Part shown: in pieces, positions 7,044-14,214 of the stretch
Position numbering within the stretch: the stretch's first letter is position 1
Layout of the letters: each line of letters opens with the position of its first letter
Origin: Alphaproteobacteria bacterium
Lineage (GTDB): Bacteria > Pseudomonadota > Alphaproteobacteria > Micavibrionales > Micavibrionaceae
NCBI GenBank assembly: GCA_002701555.1
Contig: NZVS01000057.1
Coordinates: forward strand, 1-16,966
DNA length: 16,966 nt
Direction: 5' to 3'
Notes under the pieces: model-generated
Told to the model about the DNA's origin: nothing
What the model saw: only the letters and a program-made list of their open reading frames with translations
The model's database searches: none
Made by a program: the position numbers and the translations under genes

Positions 7044-8687
7044 ATGGATACTCGACCTCGCACCGATAGGGAAAGCATGGAATACGACGCTGTAATAATC
7101 GGCGGCGGACCTTCTGGACTTGCATGTGCCATTCGCTTGAAACAATTGTCTGAGGAAAGCGGACAAGATTTATCTGTATGTGTAATTGAAAAAGGTTCAG
7201 AAGTCGGGGCGCACCTTTTATCGGGTGCCGCTTTTGAGACACGATCATTAGACGAACTTATCCCTGACTGGAAAGAGAGAGGGGCACCCGTCACATGCAA
7301 AGCGAAAGAAGATCGTTTCTACCTTTTATCTGAAAAAAAAGCATTTCGTCTCCCTACCCCGCCCCAGATGAATAATGACGGTAACTATATTATCAGTCTT
7401 TCAAATTTAGGGCGCTGGATGGCTGAACAAGCGGAAGAACTGGGTGTTGAAATATTTGCAGGCTTTTCAGCAACAGAAGTACTTTATCATGAGGACGGTC
7501 GAGTAAAAGGCATAGCCACAAACGACATGGGAATTGGTAAGGACGGCGAGCAGACCGACCTATACGAGCCTGGTGTTGAGCTGCATGCAAAACAAACAGT
7601 TTTTGCGGAAGGCTGCCATGGTTCATTAACCAAAAAAATTATTAATAAATTTAATCTGCGCCAAGATTCAGACCCCCAAACCTACGCGCTTGGCATAAAA
7701 GAAGTCTGGGAAATTGATGCGAAAAAGCATCAAGAAGGTTTAATAATTCACACTGTCGGCTGGCCCATGGATAAAAAAACCTATGGTGGATCATGGCTAT
7801 ACCATCAGGAACACAACCAGATTTCGATCGGCTTTGTTGTCGGGCTAGACTACGAAAATCCTTATTTGTCACCTTTCGAAGAAATGCAGCGTTTTAAAAC
7901 CCATCCTGAAATCAAAAAATATATTGAGGGTGGAAAACGTATCAGCTATGGAGCCAAAGCATTAGTCGAAGGTGGGTTTCAATCTATACCCAAACTGACT
8001 TTCCCGGGTGGCTTACTTGTGGGCGATGCAGCCGGATTTATTAATGTTCCCAAAATTAAAGGTAATCATACGGCAATAAAAACTGGCATGCTTGCAGCTG
8101 AAAGTATTTATGAGTTGATTACCTCTGAAAGCGATGGGGCGGAGTGTCTGCAATATCCTGAAAAATTAAAAGCATCCTGGGTTTGGAAAGAACTCTACAA
8201 GGTTCGTAATATTCGTCCAGGTTTCCAGAAAGGCATGTGGTTCGGCCTTGCAAATGCTGCTTTTCAAACTTTAGGTGGATGGATAATACCTTTTACTTTG
8301 AGAAATCATGCAGATTACAAAGAAACAGGTAAAGCCAGTAAACACATCCGTATTGATTACCCTAAACCAGACGGCGTTCTTACTTTCGACAGGCTGTCTT
8401 CTGTATATTTATCCAATACAAATCATGAGGAAAACCAACCTTCTCACTTGAAATTGAAGGATCCGGATATACCTGTAATGATAGACCTGAAGGTCTATGC
8501 AGGGCCGTCACAAAGATATTGTCCCGCAGCAGTTTATGAGTTTATGAATATTGATTCAGACCCCCAATTTGTAATTAATGCTCAAAATTGCATCCACTGC
8601 AAAACATGCGATATAAAGGATCCAGCTCAAAATATTGTCTGGACACCACCACAAGGTGGCGGTGGTCCAAATTATTCAGGAATGTAG
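7044..8687 (+). CDS. Electron-transfer flavoprotein:ubiquinone oxidoreductase (ETF-QO)
   Basis: 547 residues. This inner-membrane-associated enzyme passes electrons from ETF, reduced by acyl-CoA and other dehydrogenases, to ubiquinone. The FAD-binding Rossmann motif DAVIIGGGPSGLACAIRLK is at about 15-33; a second FAD contact, FPGGLLVGDAAGFINVPKIKG, is at about 319-340. The C-terminal ferredoxin-like domain has all four [4Fe-4S] ligands: C493, C516, C519 and C522 (NCIHCKTCDIKDP), followed by the typical WTPPQGGGGP ending. The start at 7044 keeps the RESMEYD segment seen in homologues. ATG 7077 is an alternative with a slightly better AGGGA upstream, but it would begin inside that conserved segment. 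It is divergent from the glycosylase gene (122-nt gap) and followed after 26 nt by a TPR lipoprotein gene. The genes for ETF itself are not in the window. Confidence 0.97.
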   Translation: MDTRPRTDRESMEYDAVIIGGGPSGLACAIRLKQLSEESGQDLSVCVIEKGSEVGAHLLSGAAFETRSLDELIPDWKERGAPVTCKAKEDRFYLLSEKKAFRLPTPPQMNNDGNYIISLSNLGRWMAEQAEELGVEIFAGFSATEVLYHEDGRVKGIATNDMGIGKDGEQTDLYEPGVELHAKQTVFAEGCHGSLTKKIINKFNLRQDSDPQTYALGIKEVWEIDAKKHQEGLIIHTVGWPMDKKTYGGSWLYHQEHNQISIGFVVGLDYENPYLSPFEEMQRFKTHPEIKKYIEGGKRISYGAKALVEGGFQSIPKLTFPGGLLVGDAAGFINVPKIKGNHTAIKTGMLAAESIYELITSESDGAECLQYPEKLKASWVWKELYKVRNIRPGFQKGMWFGLANAAFQTLGGWIIPFTLRNHADYKETGKASKHIRIDYPKPDGVLTFDRLSSVYLSNTNHEENQPSHLKLKDPDIPVMIDLKVYAGPSQRYCPAAVYEFMNIDSDPQFVINAQNCIHCKTCDIKDPAQNIVWTPPQGGGGPNYSGM

Positions 8688-8713
8688 CACCAGTTATAAC
8701 ATTAAAGAGTTTT

Positions 8714-10522
8714 ATGAAACGTACCCTTCTTATTTTATTGACCGCCACAGCGTTGACTTCTTGTCAGCCAGACAGTTCTTCTTCCAATGATACAATCATT
8801 GATAAAGTTAAAGATATGTTCTCTCAGGATAGCGTGCCTAATAAAAACACCTATCAGGCAACCTCAAATCTGGAACCTTTCGAACCCAGAACTTATGCTG
8901 GAAGTTATCTCGTTGGGCGTCATGCTCAAATGCAAAGCGACTGGCAAATGGCCAGTAAAGCATTTAATCAATTACTTGATCAGAATGAAAGTGATGAAGA
9001 GTCTGGTCTTTTAAGGCGTGCACTTGTCCTTGCTATTGGCTCGGGGGATTTTAATACAGCGACTAAAATCGCACAGACTGATGTTAGTCAGGATGATGTT
9101 GAAAGCTCTTCCCTTGCTAACCTTGTCCTCGCTCTCGATGCCTTAGGCAGTGGCAATTACGAAGACAGCTTGGCTTATCTGAACTCTATGCCTGATAGTG
9201 GTATTACCCAAATAGCAAGACCAGTTTTTGAAAACTGGTTATCTTTGGAGATTGAGCTTTCGGACAACCAGAATGCTATTACAAATAACGGTCTAAATAT
9301 CTATCACGCGATTTTGCGCGCAGATGCGGAAAAAGATATTGATGATTTAAAACTTTATGCAGCAAAAACTGCGCCTCTTATGACACTTAATAGTTTTTCC
9401 CGCACTCAAATTGGTGACATTTACTACCGCAATGGCTTGGAAGACCTTGCTCTTGGAATATATCAAAGCTTACTTGATACAGAGCACCCTGAGGGAGAGA
9501 CAGAAGAGGATCTTGCTTTACTTAGCAAAATTGAAAAAATTAAGTCCGATTCACCCATAGAGGGCTCGACACTATATCAAGGAATAGAATCCTGTGAAGA
9601 CGGTATTGCTAAAGCTTTAACCGACATGGCGACCCTATTTTTTCAAGAGGGCGGCATGGATAGCGCCCGTCTTTTTGCACAAATGGCACTTTACCTTGAT
9701 GAATCACAGAATGAAGCAAAGTTGCTACTTGCTTATTTAGCCGCGCAGACAGGTCAAACTGAGGAAGCGATTGCTTACTTTAACGGTCTTGCGAATGAGG
9801 GTGTAGACCAAAATGAATATATCCGTGCGAAAAGACAAGTTGCACATTTATACGAAGAAAATGATGATATTCGTGACGCGTTAAATGTGTTGAAAGACTT
9901 GGTAGACGAAACTGGTGATGTTGATACACAAATACAAATAGGGGATGTTTATAGACATGAAGAAGAGTATAAACTTGCTCTTCATGCTTATAATGAAGCA
10001 TTTTCTATGCTGGAAGATGCAGAAAATCCGCAAAATTGGCCCTTATATTATTCTCGCGGGATGGCACTTGAGCGTCTTGGCAAATATGAGGCCGCTGAAA
10101 AAGATCTACTACAGGCACTGGAGTGGCAGCCTGAGCATCCCTATATTTTAAACTATCTGGGATATAGCTGGGCCGATCAGGGTATAAATCTTGATCGAGC
10201 TTTGGAAATGATTGCTAAAGCTGTGTCCCTGGAGCCGAATGATGGCTATATTACGGATTCTCTTGGCTGGGTATATTTCCGCATGGGGCTTTACGAAGAA
10301 GCCCTTCCCCATTTGGAACAAGCTGTAGAATTACTTCCATATGATAGTATCATCAATGATCATTTAGGAGACTTATATTGGCAATTAGGTCGTAAGTCAG
10401 AGGCACGTTTTCAATGGGAGAGAGCACTAAATGCTGCTGAAGAAGATGATGAAAAAGAATCTCTTAGCGAAAAACTGGAGAATGGTTTAGGTGAACCTGC
10501 CACTATAGAAAACCCTACTTAA
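8714..10522 (+). CDS. TPR-repeat lipoprotein
   Basis: 602 residues from ATG 8714, chosen because it gives a lipoprotein signal peptide (MKRTLLILLTATALTSC, lipobox LTSC with Cys17) and an AAAGAG ribosome site about 5 nt upstream. The longer reading frame from 8588 would overlap ETF-QO and bury the signal. Gln at +2 after the Cys suggests outer-membrane sorting. The mature part is all helical TPR units: weak ones at about 65-200 and 300-400, and clear ones at about 445-575 (YYSRGMALERLGKYEAAEKD, LNYLGYSWADQG, DSLGWVYFRMGLYEEALPHL, DHLGDLYWQLGRKSEA). The C-terminal block resembles TPR proteins found next to ETF-QO and often ispE in alphaproteobacteria; no ispE is seen here. The TPRs imply a periplasmic scaffold or assembly role, but no partner is evident. 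It is probably co-transcribed with ETF-QO. Confidence 0.88.
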   Translation: MKRTLLILLTATALTSCQPDSSSSNDTIIDKVKDMFSQDSVPNKNTYQATSNLEPFEPRTYAGSYLVGRHAQMQSDWQMASKAFNQLLDQNESDEESGLLRRALVLAIGSGDFNTATKIAQTDVSQDDVESSSLANLVLALDALGSGNYEDSLAYLNSMPDSGITQIARPVFENWLSLEIELSDNQNAITNNGLNIYHAILRADAEKDIDDLKLYAAKTAPLMTLNSFSRTQIGDIYYRNGLEDLALGIYQSLLDTEHPEGETEEDLALLSKIEKIKSDSPIEGSTLYQGIESCEDGIAKALTDMATLFFQEGGMDSARLFAQMALYLDESQNEAKLLLAYLAAQTGQTEEAIAYFNGLANEGVDQNEYIRAKRQVAHLYEENDDIRDALNVLKDLVDETGDVDTQIQIGDVYRHEEEYKLALHAYNEAFSMLEDAENPQNWPLYYSRGMALERLGKYEAAEKDLLQALEWQPEHPYILNYLGYSWADQGINLDRALEMIAKAVSLEPNDGYITDSLGWVYFRMGLYEEALPHLEQAVELLPYDSIINDHLGDLYWQLGRKSEARFQWERALNAAEEDDEKESLSEKLENGLGEPATIENPT

Positions 10523-10553
10523 AAGAAAAGACCGCCTTGTTCTCAAGACGGCC
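10521..10553 (-). terminator. Intrinsic terminator of the PodJ-like gene
   Basis: Arms 10530-10539 and 10544-10553 form a 10-bp stem with a 4-nt loop. On the minus strand all pairs hold, two of them as G-U, and a T-rich tail follows (complement of 10521-10529). On the plus strand the same stem has two mismatches and no T-run, so it mainly serves the minus-strand gene ending at 10581. Confidence 0.75.
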
Positions 10554-10580
10554 TAATCACTACATCAAACTTTTAAAACT

Positions 10581-12842
10581 TTAATTGCTTGAGCCATATT
10601 CTATAGGATTTGCATCCAGCTCAAACTCTTTGGCCAACATATGGACCAATAAATCTTCATTCGCTCGTCCGTTTACAGTTAAATTTTCTGCCTTTTGATA
10701 AGACATAACAGCATCCTCTGTCAAAGGTCCGTTAATACCATCCGCAGGGCCGGGATAAAGCCCAAGCCTCATCAACTGTTCTTGTATCTGAGAAACAATA
10801 ACTGCCCTAGAACCTGGCGCAAAACCAGAGCCATTTTGCACAGTAGACGTTTCTGTAATTGCTTCATTCATGCGTGAATTTGCATTTACTTCAGTAGAGC
10901 TTGTTGCTATTTGCGATTCTGTTGTGTCCACATTAGACGCAGAAACAGTCGTATTTTTTTCCGTTTGGCCTGCATCAGAAGTTATCGCTATATTTGTGTC
11001 AGGTTTTAAAACCGACATACGTTTCACAAGTATATTTACATCTTCCTTTGTTAGCCCCATTTTAGATGACAGTTCATCCAAAGCTTTTATAGCTTCCGGG
11101 TTTCCTTTATTGGCAGCAACCGAATACCAAAAGAGGGCTTCATCTGGCTCGGACGTACCCATTAAACCGTTTTCATGGATAAGGCCCAAATTATAGGCAG
11201 CTTCTGTAACGTTATTATCTGCCGCGCGTTCGAAATAATAAGCTGCATGGCGAATGTCGTGATCTACCCCAACTCCTTCTATATAAGCAATACCAAGATT
11301 ATATTGGGCCTCGGGATGCTGTAGATATGATGCTGCTTTATATAGCTGGACGGCTTTTGTTTCATCTTTTGGAACGCCTAGTCCTTGTTGATATAAAACA
11401 CCGAGATTATACCGGGCATTTGCAATTCCGTTATAAGAAGCTTCCTCAAACCATTTTGCGGCAGTCTCGTAACTACCTTCAACACCTGCGTGGCCTGCTG
11501 TATAAATCGCAGCCAAATCATGCTGAGCTGCCCCGGATCCATCAAAAGCCTGATTTTCTATTTGTTTAACCACATCAGGCAAGTTTGGATTACGTGTAAA
11601 GCGTTCAGCAACTTCGGTTGTTGGACGCGTCGACAAAAACTCGTCCACTGCAGCTTTTTCTTCAGCCTGAAAGTTGCGCCCCGTTAATGGCGTCACAGTA
11701 ATTGACTCGTTAGCTGTATTTGTTTCAGTCATCATATCTTCGGATGTGCCCATAGAAGGCATAGTAATAGCCTCTTCTTCAGACAGACTGTCTTGCAAAC
11801 CAGCTAATACAGCGTCGTCCCTACTGCGCATTGTATCCATAGAATTAAAGCTGTCAGCATTTTGTGTTGTTTCCAAATCATCTATTGTGTTCTGGGCTTG
11901 AATGATCTCGGTATTAGTGTCGGTTGCTTCAGTAAAAGATGTATTACTGACATTAAACGGTAACTCGTTATCGATACTGTTCATATACCAGACGCCGGCC
12001 CCAGCTGCGGTGGCAAGTAGCACTGCAATACTGGCAGCGACAAGCCATCCTTGCTTCCTGTTATCATTCTTTGCTTGTCTGGCGGGATGGGTAAGACTTT
12101 CGAACTCATCTTTGTCTTCGTCTGGAAAATCACTGGAATCTGTTGTTTTTTCAGTCGCAGTAAAAGATGTTAAGGCTTCTGTTCCTTTCACAGTCGCAGG
12201 GGTTGTCGGTAAATCTGTTTTACGAGCAACGGCCTGATCAGTCAAAAGAACCAATGCCTTGGCCCGTAAGGTATCCTGTGTCTGGATAAGCGCCTCTTCC
12301 AAACCTTCCATTTTTCTCAAAAGACGCATTTTTTCATCTGAAAATGCCTCGATGCGACGCCCCAGCTTTTGCTGTTCCACGACCACTTCGTCCATTTTGA
12401 CCATGGCCGATCCGGCAGTGGTTTCAGCACTTTCGACGCGCTCAATCAAAGAACTGTGTAAATTCTGAGCTTTTTCAATTTGGGTGTGGAGAGCCTTTTG
12501 ATTATCCTCCATAAGGAGTTTCCAGCGCTCAAGCTGGGGGTCTTGGGAATTACTGCGGGCAATGCGTGCTTCTAAGTTTAAAAAAACCTTGGCCGTTTGC
12601 TCACTTTTATCTTCCAAATCAGCGATTGCGTTTCTCGTAGCGTCTATTTCCCGCCACAATTTTTCGCGATCCTGTTCGTCACGACGTAATCTTGTATTCA
12701 CTTCAGACAGAAGGCTAATGACACGCTGAGATGTAGATGTAGGCTTATTGCCACCCAGACTAGACTTATCCTCGCGACGATTAGAAGTTCCTGATGAATT
12801 GGTGTTTGCAATTGTAAAACGGGAGGTTTTTTTCTCAGTCAT
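10581..12842 (-). CDS. PodJ-like polar organiser: coiled coil, one TM, SEL1 repeats, peptidoglycan-binding domain
   Basis: 753 residues. A polar, Ser/Thr-rich N-terminus is followed by coiled coil at about 40-200 (cytoplasmic) and an acidic linker. One membrane segment lies at 266-286 (WLVAASIAVLLATAAGAGVWYM). The periplasmic part begins with a disordered Thr/Glu-rich stretch, then four SEL1 repeats at about 436-580 (ARYNLGVLYQQGLGV, AQYNLGIAYIEGVGV, AAYNLGLIHENGL), and ends with a PG_binding_1 domain at about 680-740 (IQEQLMRLGLYPGPADGINGPLTEDAVMSYQ). This architecture is that of Caulobacter PodJ and related alphaproteobacterial localisation factors, which bring stalk, pilus and flagellar factors to a cell pole. 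I infer the same kind of role. Architecture, not residue identity, supports the name, so a generic SEL1-repeat envelope protein is the alternative. The ATG at 12842 has only a weak GAAGA upstream. The gene stands alone and is terminated at 10530-10553. Confidence 0.75.
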   Translation of the reverse strand: MTEKKTSRFTIANTNSSGTSNRREDKSSLGGNKPTSTSQRVISLLSEVNTRLRRDEQDREKLWREIDATRNAIADLEDKSEQTAKVFLNLEARIARSNSQDPQLERWKLLMEDNQKALHTQIEKAQNLHSSLIERVESAETTAGSAMVKMDEVVVEQQKLGRRIEAFSDEKMRLLRKMEGLEEALIQTQDTLRAKALVLLTDQAVARKTDLPTTPATVKGTEALTSFTATEKTTDSSDFPDEDKDEFESLTHPARQAKNDNRKQGWLVAASIAVLLATAAGAGVWYMNSIDNELPFNVSNTSFTEATDTNTEIIQAQNTIDDLETTQNADSFNSMDTMRSRDDAVLAGLQDSLSEEEAITMPSMGTSEDMMTETNTANESITVTPLTGRNFQAEEKAAVDEFLSTRPTTEVAERFTRNPNLPDVVKQIENQAFDGSGAAQHDLAAIYTAGHAGVEGSYETAAKWFEEASYNGIANARYNLGVLYQQGLGVPKDETKAVQLYKAASYLQHPEAQYNLGIAYIEGVGVDHDIRHAAYYFERAADNNVTEAAYNLGLIHENGLMGTSEPDEALFWYSVAANKGNPEAIKALDELSSKMGLTKEDVNILVKRMSVLKPDTNIAITSDAGQTEKNTTVSASNVDTTESQIATSSTEVNANSRMNEAITETSTVQNGSGFAPGSRAVIVSQIQEQLMRLGLYPGPADGINGPLTEDAVMSYQKAENLTVNGRANEDLLVHMLAKEFELDANPIEYGSSN

Positions 12843-12872
12843 GATAAAATATCTTCATATATATGTTTAGGT

Positions 12873-12903
12873 GGGGCGAAGTAGAGAGTCCGAATCTTCC
12901 CCC
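12873..12903 (-). promoter_or_regulatory. Leader hairpin with twin GANTC sites upstream of the PodJ-like gene
   Basis: Arms 12873-12881 and 12896-12903 pair over 8 bp (GGGG and GAAG blocks against CTTC and CCCC) with one bulged C. GAGTC (12886-12890) lies in the 14-nt loop and GAATC (12892-12896) runs from the loop into the first base of the stem; one base separates them. GANTC is the target of the alphaproteobacterial methylase CcrM. The hairpin is 31-61 nt upstream of the gene's ATG. Confidence 0.35.
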
Positions 12904-12924
12904 TGTAATAAAGCTTTAGAGGCA

Positions 12925-12954
12925 AGATTAAAGATAAAGAAGTGATTTTGTAAA
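12925..12954 (-). promoter_or_regulatory. Weak candidate promoter for the PodJ-like gene
   Basis: On the minus strand TTTACA (12954-12949) and TAATCT (12930-12925) are 18 nt apart and would place the transcript start upstream of the leader hairpin. The -35 matches 5 of 6 consensus bases, the -10 only 3 of 6. It is listed because it is the best sigma-70-like pair in the leader. Confidence 0.2.
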
Positions 12955-12978
12955 ATGTTTACTTAAAAAAACCATGTT

Positions 12979-12987
12979 TTGTCCACA
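12979..12987 (+). promoter_or_regulatory. DnaA-box-like 9-mer TTGTCCACA
   Basis: One base from the classic DnaA box TTATCCACA. It lies 137 nt upstream of the PodJ-like ATG, in opposite orientation to that gene. A second near-match, TTATCCACC, is at 13228-13236. These are isolated sites, not a cluster as expected at an origin. Confidence 0.3.
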
Positions 12988-13004
12988 GGGTAGCCAATAT
13001 TAGG

Positions 13005-13028
13005 GCTTGCAATAAATGGCAAGCTTTT
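13005..13028 (+). terminator. Orphan terminator-like hairpin with T-run
   Basis: GCTTGC (13005-13010) and GCAAGC (13019-13024) form a perfect 6-bp stem with an 8-nt loop, followed directly by TTTTGT. On the plus strand this looks like a small intrinsic terminator, but no plus-strand gene lies between it and the divergent PodJ-like gene. It may end an unannotated short transcript or insulate the tRNA promoter that follows. Confidence 0.3.
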
Positions 13029-13036
13029 GTAAATAA

Positions 13037-13063
13037 TTGCTACCGCTTTTGGAAATATATAAT
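13037..13063 (+). promoter_or_regulatory. Probable promoter of tRNA-Gln
   Basis: A perfect TATAAT -10 element at 13058-13063 is preceded by TTGCTA at 13037-13042 (15-nt spacing, shorter than ideal). Transcription would start near 13070, about 19 nt before the mature tRNA 5' end. Confidence 0.5.
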
Positions 13064-13088
13064 TAAAAATATGTTTCCGCATTCACAC

Positions 13089-13163
13089 TGGGGTGTAGCC
13101 AAGCGGTAAGGCACCGGTTTTTGGTATCGGCATGCGCAGGTTCGAATCCTGCCACCCCAGCCA
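13089..13163 (+). tRNA. tRNA-Gln (anticodon UUG), CCA encoded
   Basis: A 75-nt cloverleaf including the encoded CCA (13161-13163). The acceptor stem TGGGGTG pairs with CACCCCA (13153-13159), and the discriminator base is G. The D arm is GCC/GGC. The anticodon stem CCGGT/ATCGG encloses loop TTTTGGT with anticodon TTG, which reads CAA and, by wobble, CAG. The T arm contains GGTTCGAATCC. The 3' end is followed by TTTTTCTTT with no separate hairpin. It stands alone, with no other tRNA or integrase nearby. Confidence 0.97.
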
Positions 13164-13227
13164 TTTTTCTTTATTCACACATCACCTCTGGATCTTTTCA
13201 CGCCCAACCTTTTTTTCGTGAATAGTT

Positions 13228-13236
13228 TTATCCACC
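13228..13236 (+). promoter_or_regulatory. DnaA-box-like 9-mer TTATCCACC
   Basis: Eight of nine bases match TTATCCACA. It lies 62 nt upstream of the M15-peptidase ATG, in the same orientation as the site at 12979 on the other side of the tRNA. A single near-match like this may be chance. Confidence 0.2.
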
Positions 13237-13298
13237 TTTAAAAGCCTAGTTTTGGAACTTTAATAAATTTTAAGAGTTTGTTTTTAAAGGAATTAACT

Positions 13299-14054
13299 AT
13301 GTTGATCAAAACAAAACGTCATTTTATGATAGTTTTTATAGTGGGGCTGGCAACATTTGCTGGCTGGGGCTTCTATGTATATGACAAGAACAAGAATTCC
13401 GCCTCGGACAAAGATATTTTGTTTATGACCGACCCGTCTGTGGCTCAAGATGATCTGCAAAACAAAGAAATTATAAAAGCTGGCCTTAATCATTCGGAAA
13501 AGAAAGTTTTTGATAATGAAAACATTTCCGGCATGGCCAAATTGAAAAAAGACAATACTGCCCAAGTTTTAACTACCTTATCTAAAAAAGAAGGTTTCTT
13601 TGAAGTCATACCTTATCGTGATCTTGAGCTTTATAATGTAAATACAAATGAGCAACTTAATATAATATTTTGGGCAGATGGCCGTTATATTCCGTCAGCT
13701 CTGGATGAGCTTAATTGGTTTATGCGTGATTGGCGCATAAATACTGTAACGCCTATGGATCCGGATTTATATACCTTGATGCACAACATTTATGACGAGG
13801 TAGATGGAAAAGAGCCCATACATGTTTTATCAGCTCTCAGAACACCTGAAAGCAATGAGATTTTGAGAAAACAGGGTTATAAACCTGCGACCAAAAGCCA
13901 GCATTTAGAGGGGCGTGCTGTGGATATGACAATACCGGATGTGCCAGTTACTGAGATACGCGATGAAGCTCTTGAAATAGGCGTTGGTGGTGTGGGGTAT
14001 TATCCCAGCAACCATTTTGTTCATGTTGACACTGGCCGTGTTAGAAGATGGTAA
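13299..14054 (+). CDS. Membrane-anchored M15/DUF882 peptidase (MepK/YcbK-like murein endopeptidase candidate)
   Basis: 251 residues from ATG 13299, which has AAAGGA 7 nt upstream; the in-frame TTG at 13278 lies before that ribosome site and is rejected. Residues 9-27 are a hydrophobic segment behind a Lys/Arg-rich start, probably a membrane anchor or uncleaved signal. A spacer of about 75 residues follows, then the catalytic domain (about 105-251). It has LYNVNTNEQLNIIFWADGRY, VLSALRTPESNE, the zinc motif SQHLEGRAVDM (H202, D209) and the closing NHFVHVDTGRVRRW (H242), which is the usual C-terminal end. E. coli MepK (YcbK) of this family cleaves 3-3 crosslinks of peptidoglycan, and a similar periplasmic role is inferred. 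Most relatives carry a twin-arginine signal; none is seen here. It is preceded by tRNA-Gln and followed by a 160-nt gap without a clear terminator. Confidence 0.87.
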   Translation: MLIKTKRHFMIVFIVGLATFAGWGFYVYDKNKNSASDKDILFMTDPSVAQDDLQNKEIIKAGLNHSEKKVFDNENISGMAKLKKDNTAQVLTTLSKKEGFFEVIPYRDLELYNVNTNEQLNIIFWADGRYIPSALDELNWFMRDWRINTVTPMDPDLYTLMHNIYDEVDGKEPIHVLSALRTPESNEILRKQGYKPATKSQHLEGRAVDMTIPDVPVTEIRDEALEIGVGGVGYYPSNHFVHVDTGRVRRW

Positions 14055-14214
14055 TAATAATCAGTAGCTTTCCTAAACTATAGATTGTACCTTTAAGACC
14101 GCTTATTAAAATGAAATCTTTGCCTTTAACTCTGCGAAAAATATAGCTAAATAAGGAATTGTTTAACTTTCTGATGTATATTGTTAAAAAGCTTACAATG
14201 TACTTTGAGGAATA

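Noticed and set aside
8588..8713. Upstream extension of the TPR lipoprotein frame
   Set aside because: It would overlap the Fe-S end of ETF-QO and put 42 residues before an obvious lipoprotein signal; ATG 8714 has its own ribosome site.
10530..10553. The hairpin as terminator for the plus-strand TPR gene
   Set aside because: Read on the plus strand the stem has A-C and C-A mismatches and is followed by CTAATCACTACA rather than Ts; it fits the minus strand better.
12863..12919. Small plus-strand frame of 18 codons in the PodJ-like upstream region
   Set aside because: No ribosome site, and it runs through the hairpin with GANTC sites; a chance frame is more likely.
13089..13163. tRNA-Gln as an integration site for a mobile element
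   Set aside because: No integrase and no repeat of the tRNA 3' end found downstream within the window; the following genes look chromosomal.
12979..13236. Possible replication origin (two DnaA-box-like 9-mers around AT-rich DNA)
   Set aside because: Only two imperfect boxes, 249 bp apart with a tRNA gene between them, and no dnaA, hemE, parAB or gidA neighbours.
13278..13298. TTG start seven codons before the M15 peptidase ATG
   Set aside because: The AAAGGA ribosome site lies downstream of this TTG and at proper distance from ATG 13299.
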